Assembly: GCA_028282025.1 (NCBI GenBank)
Contig: JANQIT010000051.1
Span: 1-38,728, forward strand
From: Hwanghaeella sp.
GTDB taxonomy: Bacteria > Pseudomonadota > Alphaproteobacteria > UBA8366 > Aestuariispiraceae
Direction: 5' to 3'
Length of the DNA: 38,728 nt
Shown: one piece after another, positions 15,623 through 24,610 of the stretch
Numbering within the stretch: the first letter of the stretch is position 1
Layout of the letters: every line of letters starts with the position of its first letter
The notes under the pieces: generated by a model
The model's input: only the letters and a program-made list of their open reading frames with translations
Told to the model about the DNA's origin: nothing
Database searches by the model: none
Position numbers and translations under genes: made by a program

Positions 15623-16270
15623 TTAGTCCTGCTTGCCGTAGGTTTGAAACCGCGTCAGCACATCGGCCATCTCATCGCTGTCGAGAAGCACGGGCGTTCC
15701 CGCCAGCGTGGCGAGCAGATACTGCTTGCACAGCACCTCAACCTCGACCGCCAGCTTCAAGGCGTCGGCCACGGTCGCCCCGAAACAGATCTGCCCGTGA
15801 TTGGCCAACAGACAGGCCCGCCGGTCCTGCAGCGCGGCCATCATCGCCTGTGACAACGCCCCAGTCCCAAAGGTCTCATAGTCCGCACACCGCAGACTAT
15901 CGCCACCGGCCACCGCGATCATATAGTGAAAGGCCGGTATATCCTTGCGCAGGCAGGAGAGAGCGGTGGCATAGGCGGAATGAACGTGCACCACCGCCCC
16001 CGCCTCCGCCCGGTTCGCATAGATGTCGCGATGCATGCGCCACTCGGAAGACGGTTTCCATCGCCCGTCCCAGGCGCCGTCCAACGCCATCTGCACAACA
16101 TGTTCCGGCTGCATGTCGGCATACTCGACCCCGGACGCGGTGACCAGAAAACCGTCCCGATTCCGGGCGCTGACATTGCCTGCGGTACCCTGGTTCAAGC
16201 CCTGCGCGTTCATGGCGAGGCAAGCGTCGATGACCGACTGCCGCACCTCGCGATCCAAAATTTGCGTCAT
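15623..16270 (-). CDS. Class II aldolase/adducin family protein (FucA-like)
   Basis: 215 residues, the size of L-fuculose-phosphate aldolase. Metal-binding residues expected from the family are visible: His95 and His97 in AVVHVHSAYA, His158 in LLANHGQICFG, and catalytic Glu76 in KPSSEWRMH. The substrate-phosphate loop GLNQGTAGNVSAR is at about 24-36. The enzyme would cleave a phosphorylated sugar or related hydroxy-acid by a zinc-dependent aldol reaction. It is the last gene of a minus-strand group, 9 bases after the PEBP-like gene. No kinase or isomerase of a sugar pathway is nearby, so the substrate is unclear. Confidence 0.88.
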   Translation of the reverse strand: MTQILDREVRQSVIDACLAMNAQGLNQGTAGNVSARNRDGFLVTASGVEYADMQPEHVVQMALDGAWDGRWKPSSEWRMHRDIYANRAEAGAVVHVHSAYATALSCLRKDIPAFHYMIAVAGGDSLRCADYETFGTGALSQAMMAALQDRRACLLANHGQICFGATVADALKLAVEVEVLCKQYLLATLAGTPVLLDSDEMADVLTRFQTYGKQD

Positions 16271-16279
16271 CGATAAAAC

Positions 16280-16783
16280 TCAGTAACGGCCCAGGGTGAT
16301 CTTCGCTTCGCTCAAGACATCGCCATTCGCATCGATGGCTTTGATCATCGCCCAGTATTTGTGGTTCCGGCGGTTGGAGCATGGCGGCAGATACCCATCG
16401 CGCGCAAAGGATCCCCGGGCGCGGTTCTTCTTCTCCACCCAGGCGCCGTCCGGCAGGGACTTGGTCTCCCCCGGTACAGAGGGCAGCACCGCCGTGTCGC
16501 CCCCGCCATGCTTGAAGCCGATAATCCCATGACCGCCGTCATAGCTGAGCGGCTGATAATTCCGATCGTTGAATTCGACATGGAAAACCGTGGTCCCGGA
16601 CGGAACGTTGGCGAGAGCGAAGGCCGGCGTCGCCCCCTTGCCGCCCTGCTTGGAGCAATGCTGCCCGGACGGGATCTTTCCCCCGCCCCACGCACTGTCC
16701 GCGAAACTGACTTCAAGGTCCGCGGCGATGGCGGTAGCCGGAAAACACAGTGCTGCAATAAACGCTAACAATAATCTGGGCAT
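16280..16783 (-). CDS. Secreted PEBP-like (YbhB/YbcL-type) protein
   Basis: About 167 residues with a Sec signal peptide: MPRLLLAFIAALCFPATAIA, then AADLEV, so cleavage after AIA is likely. The mature part has scattered phosphatidylethanolamine-binding-protein features: TPAFALANVPSGTTVFHVEF, GGHGIIGF and RARGSFARDGYLPPC followed by NHKYWAMI. The usual DPDAP and HW residues are replaced, so it is a divergent member. The ATG at 16783 is favoured because GGGGAAGG lies about 9 bases before it; earlier in-frame starts at 16792 and 16825 have no properly spaced site. Function unknown; a role as an envelope ligand-binding protein or protease inhibitor is only a guess. Confidence 0.65.
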   Translation of the reverse strand: MPRLLLAFIAALCFPATAIAADLEVSFADSAWGGGKIPSGQHCSKQGGKGATPAFALANVPSGTTVFHVEFNDRNYQPLSYDGGHGIIGFKHGGGDTAVLPSVPGETKSLPDGAWVEKKNRARGSFARDGYLPPCSNRRNHKYWAMIKAIDANGDVLSEAKITLGRY

Positions 16784-16858
16784 GCGGATCATCCTTCCCC
16801 GACCATGAAACAAGTATCCCTGCACTATACCGGGCCGCTCGCGGCTCCGCTAACCCCT

Positions 16859-17653
16859 TCAGGACTCCATCCGGTCAACTGAGCAGAATTGCCGGATGGC
16901 ATCAGTGACCGTGTCCGGGTCCTGCAGCGGGGCGAGGTGTGCCAGGCCAAGCCAGATCAGCGCCCGCGCCATCGGCAAGGCAGCCGCGAGCGATTGCGCC
17001 ATGACCGGAGTAGAACCGCTGTCCAGTTCCCCCGTGGCGACCAGAACCGGCCCCACCAGCGACGTCTCATGTCCGCAGATATCCCGATCAGCCTGCGCAA
17101 AGACGCGGTAGGCTTGCAAGAAACCTTCATGATCGTTCGCCATCAAGCGCTTCCGCACCGCCGCGCCCACCTCCGGCGAACGGTCGAGGAAACCCGGCGC
17201 GAACCAGCGCGCCAGCGCCGGTTCGACCAGAGAGGCCGGCCCTTCCTCCTCAGCCGTCCGCAATCGGCGCAGGACCGCGTCCCGTTCCAACGGCGAACGG
17301 TTGTAGACGCCGCCCATCAGCACCAAGCGCCCGGCCCGACCGGCATGACGGCGTACAAACGCCTGCGCGACCAGCGCACCCATGGAAAACCCCACCAGAT
17401 CGAACCGGTCAACCTCCGCCGCCCCGGCGACCCAGGCAACCTGCTCGGCAAAATCCTGTAGAGAAAGCTCTCCCAGCACTTTCGGCGTTTGCCCATGCCC
17501 GTACATGTCCAGCCGAATGACGGTCCGTTCAGCGGCAAGCCGGTCGGCGACCGGGTCCCACATGGTCAGATCCAGCCCTACCCCGTGCAGCAGCACAATC
17601 GCCGGGCCGTCTCCGTCCCGACGCCAGTGAGTCCTTGTTACAGGATGCGTCAT
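16859..17653 (-). CDS. Alpha/beta-fold hydrolase
   Basis: 264 residues with a complete catalytic triad: Ser90 in the nucleophile elbow GFSMG, Asp211 in ATGELDSG and His239 in GLAHLAPL. The oxyanion-hole region is LLHGVGLDLTMWDP. The general plan resembles 3-oxoadipate enol-lactonase and meta-cleavage hydrolases, but substrate cannot be decided. It begins 3 bases after the LLM monooxygenase stop, so the two are likely one unit. A flavin monooxygenase making an ester or lactone, followed by this hydrolase, would be a sensible pair (inference). Confidence 0.87.
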   Translation of the reverse strand: MTHPVTRTHWRRDGDGPAIVLLHGVGLDLTMWDPVADRLAAERTVIRLDMYGHGQTPKVLGELSLQDFAEQVAWVAGAAEVDRFDLVGFSMGALVAQAFVRRHAGRAGRLVLMGGVYNRSPLERDAVLRRLRTAEEEGPASLVEPALARWFAPGFLDRSPEVGAAVRKRLMANDHEGFLQAYRVFAQADRDICGHETSLVGPVLVATGELDSGSTPVMAQSLAAALPMARALIWLGLAHLAPLQDPDTVTDAIRQFCSVDRMES

Positions 17654-17656
17654 GGA

Positions 17657-18691
17657 TCAGTGAAAGACCGGCAGAACCTGGTCGGCGAACCTCCGCAGGG
17701 AGTCGCGCTTCCGCTCGAACGTCATACCGGAGTCGATCCAGATCGCATATTCGTCGTAGCCGAGATCCTCACAGAACTTCAGCCGTTCTATGACCGTCTG
17801 CGGCGTACCGATCACCGCATCGCGCCGCATGGTTTCAGGCGTGAACATCGGGTTTCCGGCGATTTCCTCTTCGCTAAGCGGCGCAATCAATCCCTGATCG
17901 ACAGGCCGCTCGTTCTTGAACCAGGCCCCGAAATAACAGTAGTAGCGGCTGATTTCCCGCGCCGCCCGTTCCACATCTTCCTCGTCGGCGGCCGTATAGG
18001 TATGGCGCAACAGCATGATTTTCGATCCGTTCCCACCCGCTTCCTTATGGGCCGCCTTGTAGCGGTCCATCAGCGACGCAACCTCCTCATCGCCCTGCCA
18101 CAGCGGCGTGACCTGGACATTGCAACCATGCGACAATGCAAACTCGAAGGAATTCGGGTCGCGGGCGGCCACCCAGATCGGCGGGTGGGGGCTCTGTTGC
18201 GGCTTCGGGCAGGAGGTTGTTTCCGGGAACGACCAGCATTCTCCATCATTGGCGTAGTTTCCGTTCCACAATCCTTTGATCGCGGGCACGATCTCGCGCA
18301 GATGCTGCCCCGCCGTCCACGCGTCCATCCCGCCGCCCAGCCTGTCATACTCAAAGGAGTAAGCGCCGCGGGCAATGCCGATATCCAACCGGCCGCCGGT
18401 CACGATGTCGGTCATCGCCGCCTCACCCGCCAGCTTTACCGGATGCCAGAAGGGCGCGACCACCGTCCCTGTACCCAACCGGACGTTCTTTGTCCGATGA
18501 CACAGGTCGGTCAGGGTTAGAAAGGGGTTCGGCGCGATGGTGAAATCCATCCCGTGATGCTCGCCGCTCCAGATCGCGTGAAAACCCGCGTCGTCGGCGA
18601 TTTGGCAAAGGTCGAGGAAGTCGCTGTACAGGCGGTCGGTTGTTTCTTCCGACGTCAGGCGTTCCATATGGATAAACAGGGAAATCTTCAT
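17657..18691 (-). CDS. LLM-class flavin-dependent monooxygenase
   Basis: 344 residues of the bacterial luciferase-like family. It begins MKISLFIHMERLTSEE and shows the conserved WSGEHHGMDFTIAPNPFL, RLGTGTVVAPFWHPVKLAGEAAM and TGGRLDIGIARGA blocks, and the C-terminal VIGTPQTVIERL. It would use reduced FMN, supplied by a separate reductase, to oxygenate a small organic substrate. The ATG at 18691 has GGGGGTGA about 8-10 bases upstream; an earlier in-frame start at 18727 adds 12 residues outside the family start. It is the first gene of the LLM-hydrolase-PEBP-aldolase group. Confidence 0.88.
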   Translation of the reverse strand: MKISLFIHMERLTSEETTDRLYSDFLDLCQIADDAGFHAIWSGEHHGMDFTIAPNPFLTLTDLCHRTKNVRLGTGTVVAPFWHPVKLAGEAAMTDIVTGGRLDIGIARGAYSFEYDRLGGGMDAWTAGQHLREIVPAIKGLWNGNYANDGECWSFPETTSCPKPQQSPHPPIWVAARDPNSFEFALSHGCNVQVTPLWQGDEEVASLMDRYKAAHKEAGGNGSKIMLLRHTYTAADEEDVERAAREISRYYCYFGAWFKNERPVDQGLIAPLSEEEIAGNPMFTPETMRRDAVIGTPQTVIERLKFCEDLGYDEYAIWIDSGMTFERKRDSLRRFADQVLPVFH

Positions 18692-18869
18692 GGCGGTCAC
18701 CCCCAGTGTTGAGACTAAGGACGACACACACCGATTAAGCTCACTGCGTGTCCACTTGAGCGGATAGAGCTTAGATCCTAAAGGCGGGATTCCGCAAGAA
18801 GCCCGAGTCCGCCATTTTCTTTGAAAACACGGAGATGATCGGAGAGGTTTTTCAGAGAGGAAGCCGTCG

Positions 18870-18892
18870 AACCGCGATGCGATATCACGGTT
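18870..18892 (-). terminator. Possible terminator after the suf operon
   Basis: AACCGCGAT and ATCACGGTT pair as a 9-bp stem with one mismatch that becomes a G-U pair in the minus-strand transcript, with a 5-base loop. It lies about 15 bases downstream of the sufA stop codon. A good U-run is missing, so termination would be weak or need Rho. Confidence 0.3.
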
Positions 18893-18907
18893 ACCTAATA
18901 AATGGCT

Positions 18908-19255
18908 CTAGGAAACGCTGAAGCTTTCCCCACAGCCGCAACGGGCGGTCTCGTTCGGATTGGCGAAGGTGAAACCGGACGAGAACTTGCTTTCCTCATA
19001 GTCCATCTCGGAACCGATCAGGAACATCACGGCTGCCGGATCGACAAAGACCTTGACGCCCTTGTCCTCGACCACTTCTTCAAACTGTTTGTGATCCTTG
19101 GCGTATTCGACCACATAGGACAGACCGGAGCATCCCTTGTTGGAGATCGCCACGCGCAGTCCCAGCACGTCCGCATCGCCCTTCTCCATCAGGGTCCTCA
19201 CGCGGGCCGCCGCCGCATCCGTCAGGCTCAAAATTGGAGCACCGCCACCAAACAT
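18908..19255 (-). CDS. sufA: A-type iron-sulfur carrier (SufA/ErpA-like)
   Basis: 115 residues, typical of IscA/SufA/ErpA. The three conserved cysteines are C42 (NKGCSGLSY) and C106/C108 (ETARCGCGESF). These bind and hand on an iron-sulfur cluster to target proteins. It is the last gene of the suf operon, 45 bases after sufT, with GGAG at 8 bases before its ATG. SufA versus ErpA cannot be separated on motif grounds; the symbol is assigned by operon position. Confidence 0.88.
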   Translation of the reverse strand: MFGGGAPILSLTDAAAARVRTLMEKGDADVLGLRVAISNKGCSGLSYVVEYAKDHKQFEEVVEDKGVKVFVDPAAVMFLIGSEMDYEESKFSSGFTFANPNETARCGCGESFSVS

Positions 19256-19300
19256 CCTAAAACTCCATCGCTTTCGATAAGGTCTAAATCCGCATCCGGT

Positions 19301-19726
19301 CTAGAAGAAATCCAACGCCATCTTGGCGTCCTCGGACATCTGCTCCGGCGTCCAGGGCGGCGTCCATGTCAAGGTAACCACAACCTTCCCGACCCCTTCG
19401 ACGGCGGCCACCGCTTCAGCGACCTGTCCGGGCATCTCACCGGCCACCGGGCACGCCGGCGCGGTCAGGGTCATGGTGATATCGACATCGCCGCTGTCCT
19501 GCATCGCGCAATGATAGATCAATCCCAAGTCGTAGATATTGACCGGAATCTCAGGATCGTAGACCGTCCGAAGGGCGGTCTCCAGGTCGTCCGGCGTGGC
19601 TTGCTTCACCCCTTCGGGCAAAGCCGATCCGGCATGCGCCTGGGTCCCTTCTTCCGCCCCCGCGCCGTCTCCGCCGAACATACCGAAACCGGGATAAGGG
19701 CTGAACATTTCCGCTGTCTCACTCAT
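19301..19726 (-). CDS. sufT: SUF-associated MIP18/DUF59 protein (SufT)
   Basis: 141 residues. The DUF59 domain fills residues ~45-141: LRTVYDPEIPVNIYDLGLIY, TLTAPACPVAGEMP and LTWTPPWTPEQMSEDAKMAL. The Cys in APACP is the one conserved in this family. SufT helps iron-sulfur cluster maturation in SUF-using bacteria. The first ~40 residues are poorly conserved and Gly/Ala-rich. The ATG at 19726 is chosen; the longer frame needs a TTG at 19747. It sits between sufS and sufA. Confidence 0.85.
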   Translation of the reverse strand: MSETAEMFSPYPGFGMFGGDGAGAEEGTQAHAGSALPEGVKQATPDDLETALRTVYDPEIPVNIYDLGLIYHCAMQDSGDVDITMTLTAPACPVAGEMPGQVAEAVAAVEGVGKVVVTLTWTPPWTPEQMSEDAKMALDFF

Positions 19727-19757
19727 GATCGTTTCGCAAGTCCCCAAACGCGGCGTT

Positions 19758-21005
19758 TCAGCCGAAGATCCGTTTCACTTTTTCCAAGGCGCCGGCCAGC
19801 ACATCGACCTCTTCACGGGTGTTGTACATGCCGAAGGAAGCGCGCGTCGTCCCCGTCACACCGAAACGGTGCATCAAGGGTTCGGCGCAATGGTGGCCGG
19901 CGCGCACGCACACGCCTTCCCGGTCGATGATGGTGGCGATGTCGTGCGGATGGGCGTCGCCCATCGTGAAAGAGACGACGGCGGTCTTGTGCGCGGCCGT
20001 ACCGATGATTTTAAGCCCTTCGACCGCCGACAGACGCTGCGTCGCATATTGCAGCAGATCGGCTTCATGCATGCCGATGGCCTGCAGACCGACGCCCGAT
20101 ACATAGTCGACGGCGGCGCCCAACCCAATCGCCTGAACGATCGGCGGCGTGCCGGCTTCGAACTTCGCCGGCAGCTCGGCCCAGGTCGATCCCTCATACG
20201 CGACGGTGGAAATCATATCTCCCCCGCCCATAAAGGGCGGCATCGCGTCCAGCACGTCCTCCTTGCCGTACAGAACGCCGATGCCCGTCGGTCCATAGAG
20301 CTTATGCCCCGTGAAGACGTAGAAGTCGCAATCGAGATCCTGTACGTCGACCGGCATATGCATCACGGCCTGACTGCCGTCGAACAGCACGCGCGCGCCC
20401 GCGGCATGCGCGGCCTCGACAATCTGTTTGGCCGGCGTGACGGTTCCCAGGACGTTGGAGACATGCGTGATGGCGACAAGCTTGGTTCGCTCGGTCAGCA
20501 GGGACTTGAATTCGTCCATCAATAGCTCGCCATCGTCGGAGATCGGCGCGACTTTCAACACAACACCCTTCATGTCCCGCAACAGTTGCCACGGTACTAT
20601 GTTGGAATGGTGTTCCATGTCCGAGATGATGACTTCATCGCCCTCCTTCAGCATCCCCAAGCCGAAGGAATAAGCCACCAGGTTGATCGCCGCGGTCGTG
20701 TTGCCAGTAAAGATGACATTGCGCTCGCTCGGCGCATTCAGAAAAGCGCGCACTTTTTCGCGCGCCCCTTCATAGGCCGCCGTCAGGTTTTCACTGAACG
20801 CATAGGCGCCGCGATGCACATTGGCGTATTCGTTCTCGTAGTGCCAACGCACCAGATCGATGACCTGGCGCGGTTTCTGCGCGGAAGCGCCGCTGTCCAG
20901 GAAACAGACCGGCTTGCCGTGCACTTCCGTGGCGAGGATCGGAAAATCCGCGCGGACGGCGTTCACGTCATAAGCGGGCCGCAGATCTTCTGCGAGGGCG
21001 GTCAT
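19758..21005 (-). CDS. sufS: Cysteine desulfurase SufS
   Basis: 415 residues, PLP-dependent group II desulfurase. PLP lysine K235 lies in FTGHKLYGPTGIG, the catalytic cysteine C373 in RAGHHCAEPLMHRFG, and the start GKPVCFLDSGASAQKP is typical of SufS/CsdA. It removes sulfur from cysteine for cluster building on SufBCD. The ATG at 21005 overlaps the sufD stop as ATGA. An in-frame extension to 21215 falls within sufD and is rejected. No sufE is present in the window, so the sulfur acceptor must be elsewhere or be SufU-like. Confidence 0.94.
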   Translation of the reverse strand: MTALAEDLRPAYDVNAVRADFPILATEVHGKPVCFLDSGASAQKPRQVIDLVRWHYENEYANVHRGAYAFSENLTAAYEGAREKVRAFLNAPSERNVIFTGNTTAAINLVAYSFGLGMLKEGDEVIISDMEHHSNIVPWQLLRDMKGVVLKVAPISDDGELLMDEFKSLLTERTKLVAITHVSNVLGTVTPAKQIVEAAHAAGARVLFDGSQAVMHMPVDVQDLDCDFYVFTGHKLYGPTGIGVLYGKEDVLDAMPPFMGGGDMISTVAYEGSTWAELPAKFEAGTPPIVQAIGLGAAVDYVSGVGLQAIGMHEADLLQYATQRLSAVEGLKIIGTAAHKTAVVSFTMGDAHPHDIATIIDREGVCVRAGHHCAEPLMHRFGVTGTTRASFGMYNTREEVDVLAGALEKVKRIFG

Positions 21006-22330
21006 CCTTCGGTCTCCTCGAACAACAAATCCAAACGGCCATCCAAAGCGGCGTGGAACGCATCCCGCGTTCCCGCGTGGCGGATCTCGTCCACCGCCTC
21101 TGCAACGAAGGCCTTCACCAGCAGGGCGCGCGCCTCCGCATCGCCGATACCGCGGGCCCGCAGATAGAAGAGTTGATCCTCTTCCAACGCGCCGGTTGTC
21201 GCGCCATGGCTGCAACGCACATCGTCGGCGTAAATCTCCAGCTCCGGCTTGGAGTCGGCTTCCGCCTTGTCGGAAAGCAGAAGGGATTTATTCAACTGGT
21301 GGCCATCGGTATTCTGCGCTTCCTGGCGCACCAGGATCTTGCCCTGGAACACGCCGCGCGACCTGTCCGTCAGCACGCCCTTGAAAACTTCCCGGCTGGT
21401 GCTGTTCGGCTTCACATGGTCGATCAGGGTCGTGTTTTCGATATGGGTATCTTCGATCCCCAGATACGCCCCGTTGATGTGACCTTCGATCCGCTCCCCG
21501 GCCAGGACAAGGCGGGCGTCGTTGCGCGTCATCCCCTCGCCGAGGCTGAGGGTGAAACCGTCATAGAGCGATTTGTCGCTGCATTTGACCCCGGCGGTCG
21601 TGAAGGTGAAGCCGTTCGCGGCCTGCTGCTGCAGCCGGTAATGACGCAGCCGCGCCGACGGGCCGACGAAGCACTCGCTCACCAAGTTCGACAAGGTCGC
21701 ATCACCGGCGAGTCCCAGATGCGTCTCCAGGATCACCGCTTCCGCATTTTCCTCCAGATCGATCAACAGGCGCGGATGACTGGCGACCGGAGCTGTCGCC
21801 CCGAAGCTCACCGCAACGATATGCAGCGGCTTGTCCAGCACGCAGCCAGCGTCCAACCGCACAATGACCCCATCGTCGAGATGCGCCGCATTGAGCGCCG
21901 CCAAGGGCGCGGTATCCACCGGCACAAGCGCGCCCAGCATCTCCGCCACACGGCCGTCGGCAGCCGCTTCCGGCAGCGGCTGAACCCGCACACCCTTCGG
22001 CAGGTCGGACAGATGCGACTGCACCGGGTCGAACCGGCCGTTCAACAATACGACACGATATCCGTCGACATTCGGGACCGCAGATTCCACATCCACGATT
22101 CCCGCGGCGGCTTCCCCCGGCCCGTCCCAGGCAACCTTCCGCAAAGCGTTGAGGTTGGTGTATTTCCAAGCTTCCACACGCGGTGTCGGCAGGCCTGAAT
22201 CCAGGATTGCCTGCTTGCCGGCCTCGCGCAGGCGGCCCAGCGGCCCCGCATCCGGCACGCCTTCCGGCGCCGCTGCCAGAAGGCGGGAGAGGACCGGGTC
22301 ATCCCCGTCTTTCATGATCACCGGTGCCAT
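21002..22330 (-). CDS. sufD: Fe-S cluster scaffold protein SufD
   Basis: 442 residues. The C-terminal beta-helix core is recognised by YLGIEDTHIENTTLIDHV, SREVFKGVLTDRSRGVFQGKI and ADDVRCSHGATTGALEEDQLFYLRARGI (each read in the same frame). The conserved His in CSHGAT is present. SufD pairs with SufB and the SufC ATPase to form the scaffold. It begins 3 bases after the sufC stop; a GGAGG about 13 bases upstream is within sufC. The ATG at 22330 is the first plausible start, with a second ATG six codons in. Confidence 0.93.
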   Translation of the reverse strand: MAPVIMKDGDDPVLSRLLAAAPEGVPDAGPLGRLREAGKQAILDSGLPTPRVEAWKYTNLNALRKVAWDGPGEAAAGIVDVESAVPNVDGYRVVLLNGRFDPVQSHLSDLPKGVRVQPLPEAAADGRVAEMLGALVPVDTAPLAALNAAHLDDGVIVRLDAGCVLDKPLHIVAVSFGATAPVASHPRLLIDLEENAEAVILETHLGLAGDATLSNLVSECFVGPSARLRHYRLQQQAANGFTFTTAGVKCSDKSLYDGFTLSLGEGMTRNDARLVLAGERIEGHINGAYLGIEDTHIENTTLIDHVKPNSTSREVFKGVLTDRSRGVFQGKILVRQEAQNTDGHQLNKSLLLSDKAEADSKPELEIYADDVRCSHGATTGALEEDQLFYLRARGIGDAEARALLVKAFVAEAVDEIRHAGTRDAFHAALDGRLDLLFEETEG

Positions 22331-22333
22331 GAT

Positions 22334-23089
22334 TTACGCTGCGGCCTCCAAGATGTGGGCATAGCCGTTTTCTTCCAATTCCAGCGCCAGGGATTTGTCG
22401 CCGGACTTGATGATCTTGCCGTTGGCCAGCACATGCACCCGGTCGGGCACGACATAGTCCAGCAGCCGTTGATAGTGCGTAATGACCATCATCGCGCGAT
22501 CCGGTCCGCGGAGCGCGTTGACGCCGTCGGCCACAATCTTCAGCGCATCGATGTCCAGGCCGCTGTCGGTTTCGTCCAGAATCGCCAGTTTCGGTTCCAG
22601 CACGGCCATCTGCAGCGTTTCGTTCCGCTTCTTCTCACCGCCGGAAAAACCAACATTCACCGGCCGCTTCAGCATGTCGTCCGGCATGTTCAGCGACTTC
22701 GCCTTGCCGCGCACGAACTTGACGAATTCCATGGCGTCGTACTCTTCCTCGCCATGATACTTCCGCTTTGCGTTCACCGCATGGCGCAGGAAGGTGGTGC
22801 CGGCGACACCGGGGATTTCCACCGGATACTGGAAGGCCAGGAAGACGCCTTCGCAGGCGCGTTCTTCCGGCTCCAGGTCGAGCAGGTTCTTACCGTCGTA
22901 AATCACCTCGCCGCCCGTCACCTCGTACCCGTCACGGCCCGCAAGCACGTAGGAAAGCGTACTCTTGCCCGATCCATTGGGCCCCATGATCGCGTGCACC
23001 TCGCCCGCTTCCACGGTCAGGTTGATGCCTTTCAGGATCGGCTTCCCATCGACTTCCGCCTGAAGGTCGCGGATTTCCAACAATGCCAT
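22334..23089 (-). CDS. sufC: Fe-S assembly ATPase SufC
   Basis: 251 residues, ABC-type ATPase. Walker A is GPNGSGKST (about 36-44), the signature is VGFSGGEKKRNE, Walker B is KLAILDETDSGLD, followed by the H-loop VITHYQRLL. SufC drives conformational change of the SufB-SufD scaffold. GGAG before AAAAAGAA gives a strong start at 23089, 26 bases after sufB. Confidence 0.96.
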   Translation of the reverse strand: MALLEIRDLQAEVDGKPILKGINLTVEAGEVHAIMGPNGSGKSTLSYVLAGRDGYEVTGGEVIYDGKNLLDLEPEERACEGVFLAFQYPVEIPGVAGTTFLRHAVNAKRKYHGEEEYDAMEFVKFVRGKAKSLNMPDDMLKRPVNVGFSGGEKKRNETLQMAVLEPKLAILDETDSGLDIDALKIVADGVNALRGPDRAMMVITHYQRLLDYVVPDRVHVLANGKIIKSGDKSLALELEENGYAHILEAAA

Positions 23090-23115
23090 TTCTTTTTCTC
23101 CTCTTGCGCGGCTGC

Positions 23116-24588
23116 CTAGCCGACGCTGCCTTCCAGGCTGATCCCAATAAGTTTCTGCGCTTCCACCGCGAATTCCATCGGCAAGGTTTGCATAACCTCC
23201 TTACAGAAGCCGTTGACGATAAGGCCGACCGCGTCCTCCGCCGTCATGCCGCGCGACAGACAGTAAAAAAGCTGGTCCTCGCTGATTTTGGAGGTGGTAG
23301 CCTCATGCTCTACCTTGGCCGACGGGTTGCGGCTTTCGATATAGGGTACCGTATGCGCGCCGCAGTCGTTTCCGATCAGCAGGCTGTCGCACTGGGTGAA
23401 GTTCCGCGCGCCTTCCGCCTTCGGCAAGATGCGCACCAGACCACGATAGGTCTGATCCGCACGGCCGGCGGAGATACCCTTGGAAATGATCTTCGACGTC
23501 GTGTTCTTGCCGATATGGATCATCTTGGTGCCGGTATCGGCCTGCTGCGCGTTGTTGGTAATGGCGACCGAATAGAACTCGCCGACCGAATTGTCGCCCT
23601 GCAGAATGCAGCTCGGATATTTCCAGGTGACGGCGGACCCCGTTTCCACCTGCGTCCAGGAGATCTTCGAGTTGCGGCCGCGGCACGCGCCCCGCTTGGT
23701 CACGAAATTATATATCCCGCCCTTACCGTCTTCGTCGCCCGGATACCAGTTCTGCACCGTAGAGTATTTAATCTCGGCATCGTCCAGCGCGATCAGTTCC
23801 ACGACCGCCGCATGCAATTGGTTCTCGTCCCGTTGCGGCGCGGTGCACCCTTCCAGATAGCTGACATAGGAATTGTCGTCGGCGATGATCAGGGTGCGTT
23901 CGAACTGGCCCGTATTCTCCGCATTGATGCGGAAATAGGTGGAAAGCTCCATCGGGCAGCGCACACCCTTGGGGATGTAGACGAAGCTGCCATCGGTGAA
24001 GACGGCGCTGTTCAGGCAAGCGTGCTTGTTATCCGAATAGGGCACGACGGAACCGAGATATTTCTTCACAAGTTCCGGGTGCGTCTGCACCGCTTCGGAA
24101 ATCGAACAGAAGATCACCCCGTGCTTCTCCAGCTCCCGCTTAAAGGTGGTGGCGACCGAGACGCTGTCGAACACCGCATCCACCGCGACCTTGGGCGCGC
24201 CCTGCACGCCGGCCAGCACTTCCTGTTCGCGCAGCGGAATGCCCAGTTTCTCGTAAGTTTCCAGCAGCTTGGGATCGACTTCGTCCAAGCTCTTGGGCTT
24301 ATCCATGTTCTTCGGCGCCGCATAATAGTAGGCGTCCTGATAGTCGATCTCGGGAAACTTCACTTTCTGCCAGGTCGGCTCGGGCATCTCCTGCCAGGTC
24401 CGGAACGCCTTCAGCCGCCATTCCAGCAGCCATTCCGGCTCCTCCTTCTTGGCGGAGATCATCCGGACGATGTCCTCGTTTACGCCCTTCGGCGCGAGGT
24501 CCATTTCGATATCCGTCGAGAAGCCGTACTTGTACTTGTCGCTGCCAAGCTCTTCGACTTGCTGAACTGTTTCCGTTGTCGCTGCCAT
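23116..24588 (-). CDS. sufB: Fe-S cluster scaffold protein SufB
   Basis: 490 residues, full length. Recognisable blocks include [40 protein letters not shown]-like sequence and [11 protein letters not shown]-like region (here [15 protein letters not shown]), plus [16 protein letters not shown]. Cysteines of the scaffold core are kept, for example in [12 protein letters not shown]. The ATG at 24588 is preceded by GGACGGAAAG. A frame extension to 24717 overlaps the regulator gene and is rejected. It follows the Rrf2 gene by 22 bases and is the first structural gene of the operon. Confidence 0.95.
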   Translation of the reverse strand: MAATTETVQQVEELGSDKYKYGFSTDIEMDLAPKGVNEDIVRMISAKKEEPEWLLEWRLKAFRTWQEMPEPTWQKVKFPEIDYQDAYYYAAPKNMDKPKSLDEVDPKLLETYEKLGIPLREQEVLAGVQGAPKVAVDAVFDSVSVATTFKRELEKHGVIFCSISEAVQTHPELVKKYLGSVVPYSDNKHACLNSAVFTDGSFVYIPKGVRCPMELSTYFRINAENTGQFERTLIIADDNSYVSYLEGCTAPQRDENQLHAAVVELIALDDAEIKYSTVQNWYPGDEDGKGGIYNFVTKRGACRGRNSKISWTQVETGSAVTWKYPSCILQGDNSVGEFYSVAITNNAQQADTGTKMIHIGKNTTSKIISKGISAGRADQTYRGLVRILPKAEGARNFTQCDSLLIGNDCGAHTVPYIESRNPSAKVEHEATTSKISEDQLFYCLSRGMTAEDAVGLIVNGFCKEVMQTLPMEFAVEAQKLIGISLEGSVG

Positions 24589-24610
24589 AACTTTCCGTCC
24601 GTACCGTAAA

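Noticed and set aside
21053-22198. 381-codon plus-strand open frame opposite sufD
   Set aside because: Shadow frame of sufD.
23083-24609. 508-codon plus-strand open frame opposite sufB
   Set aside because: Antisense shadow of the highly conserved sufB; no similarity to any family.
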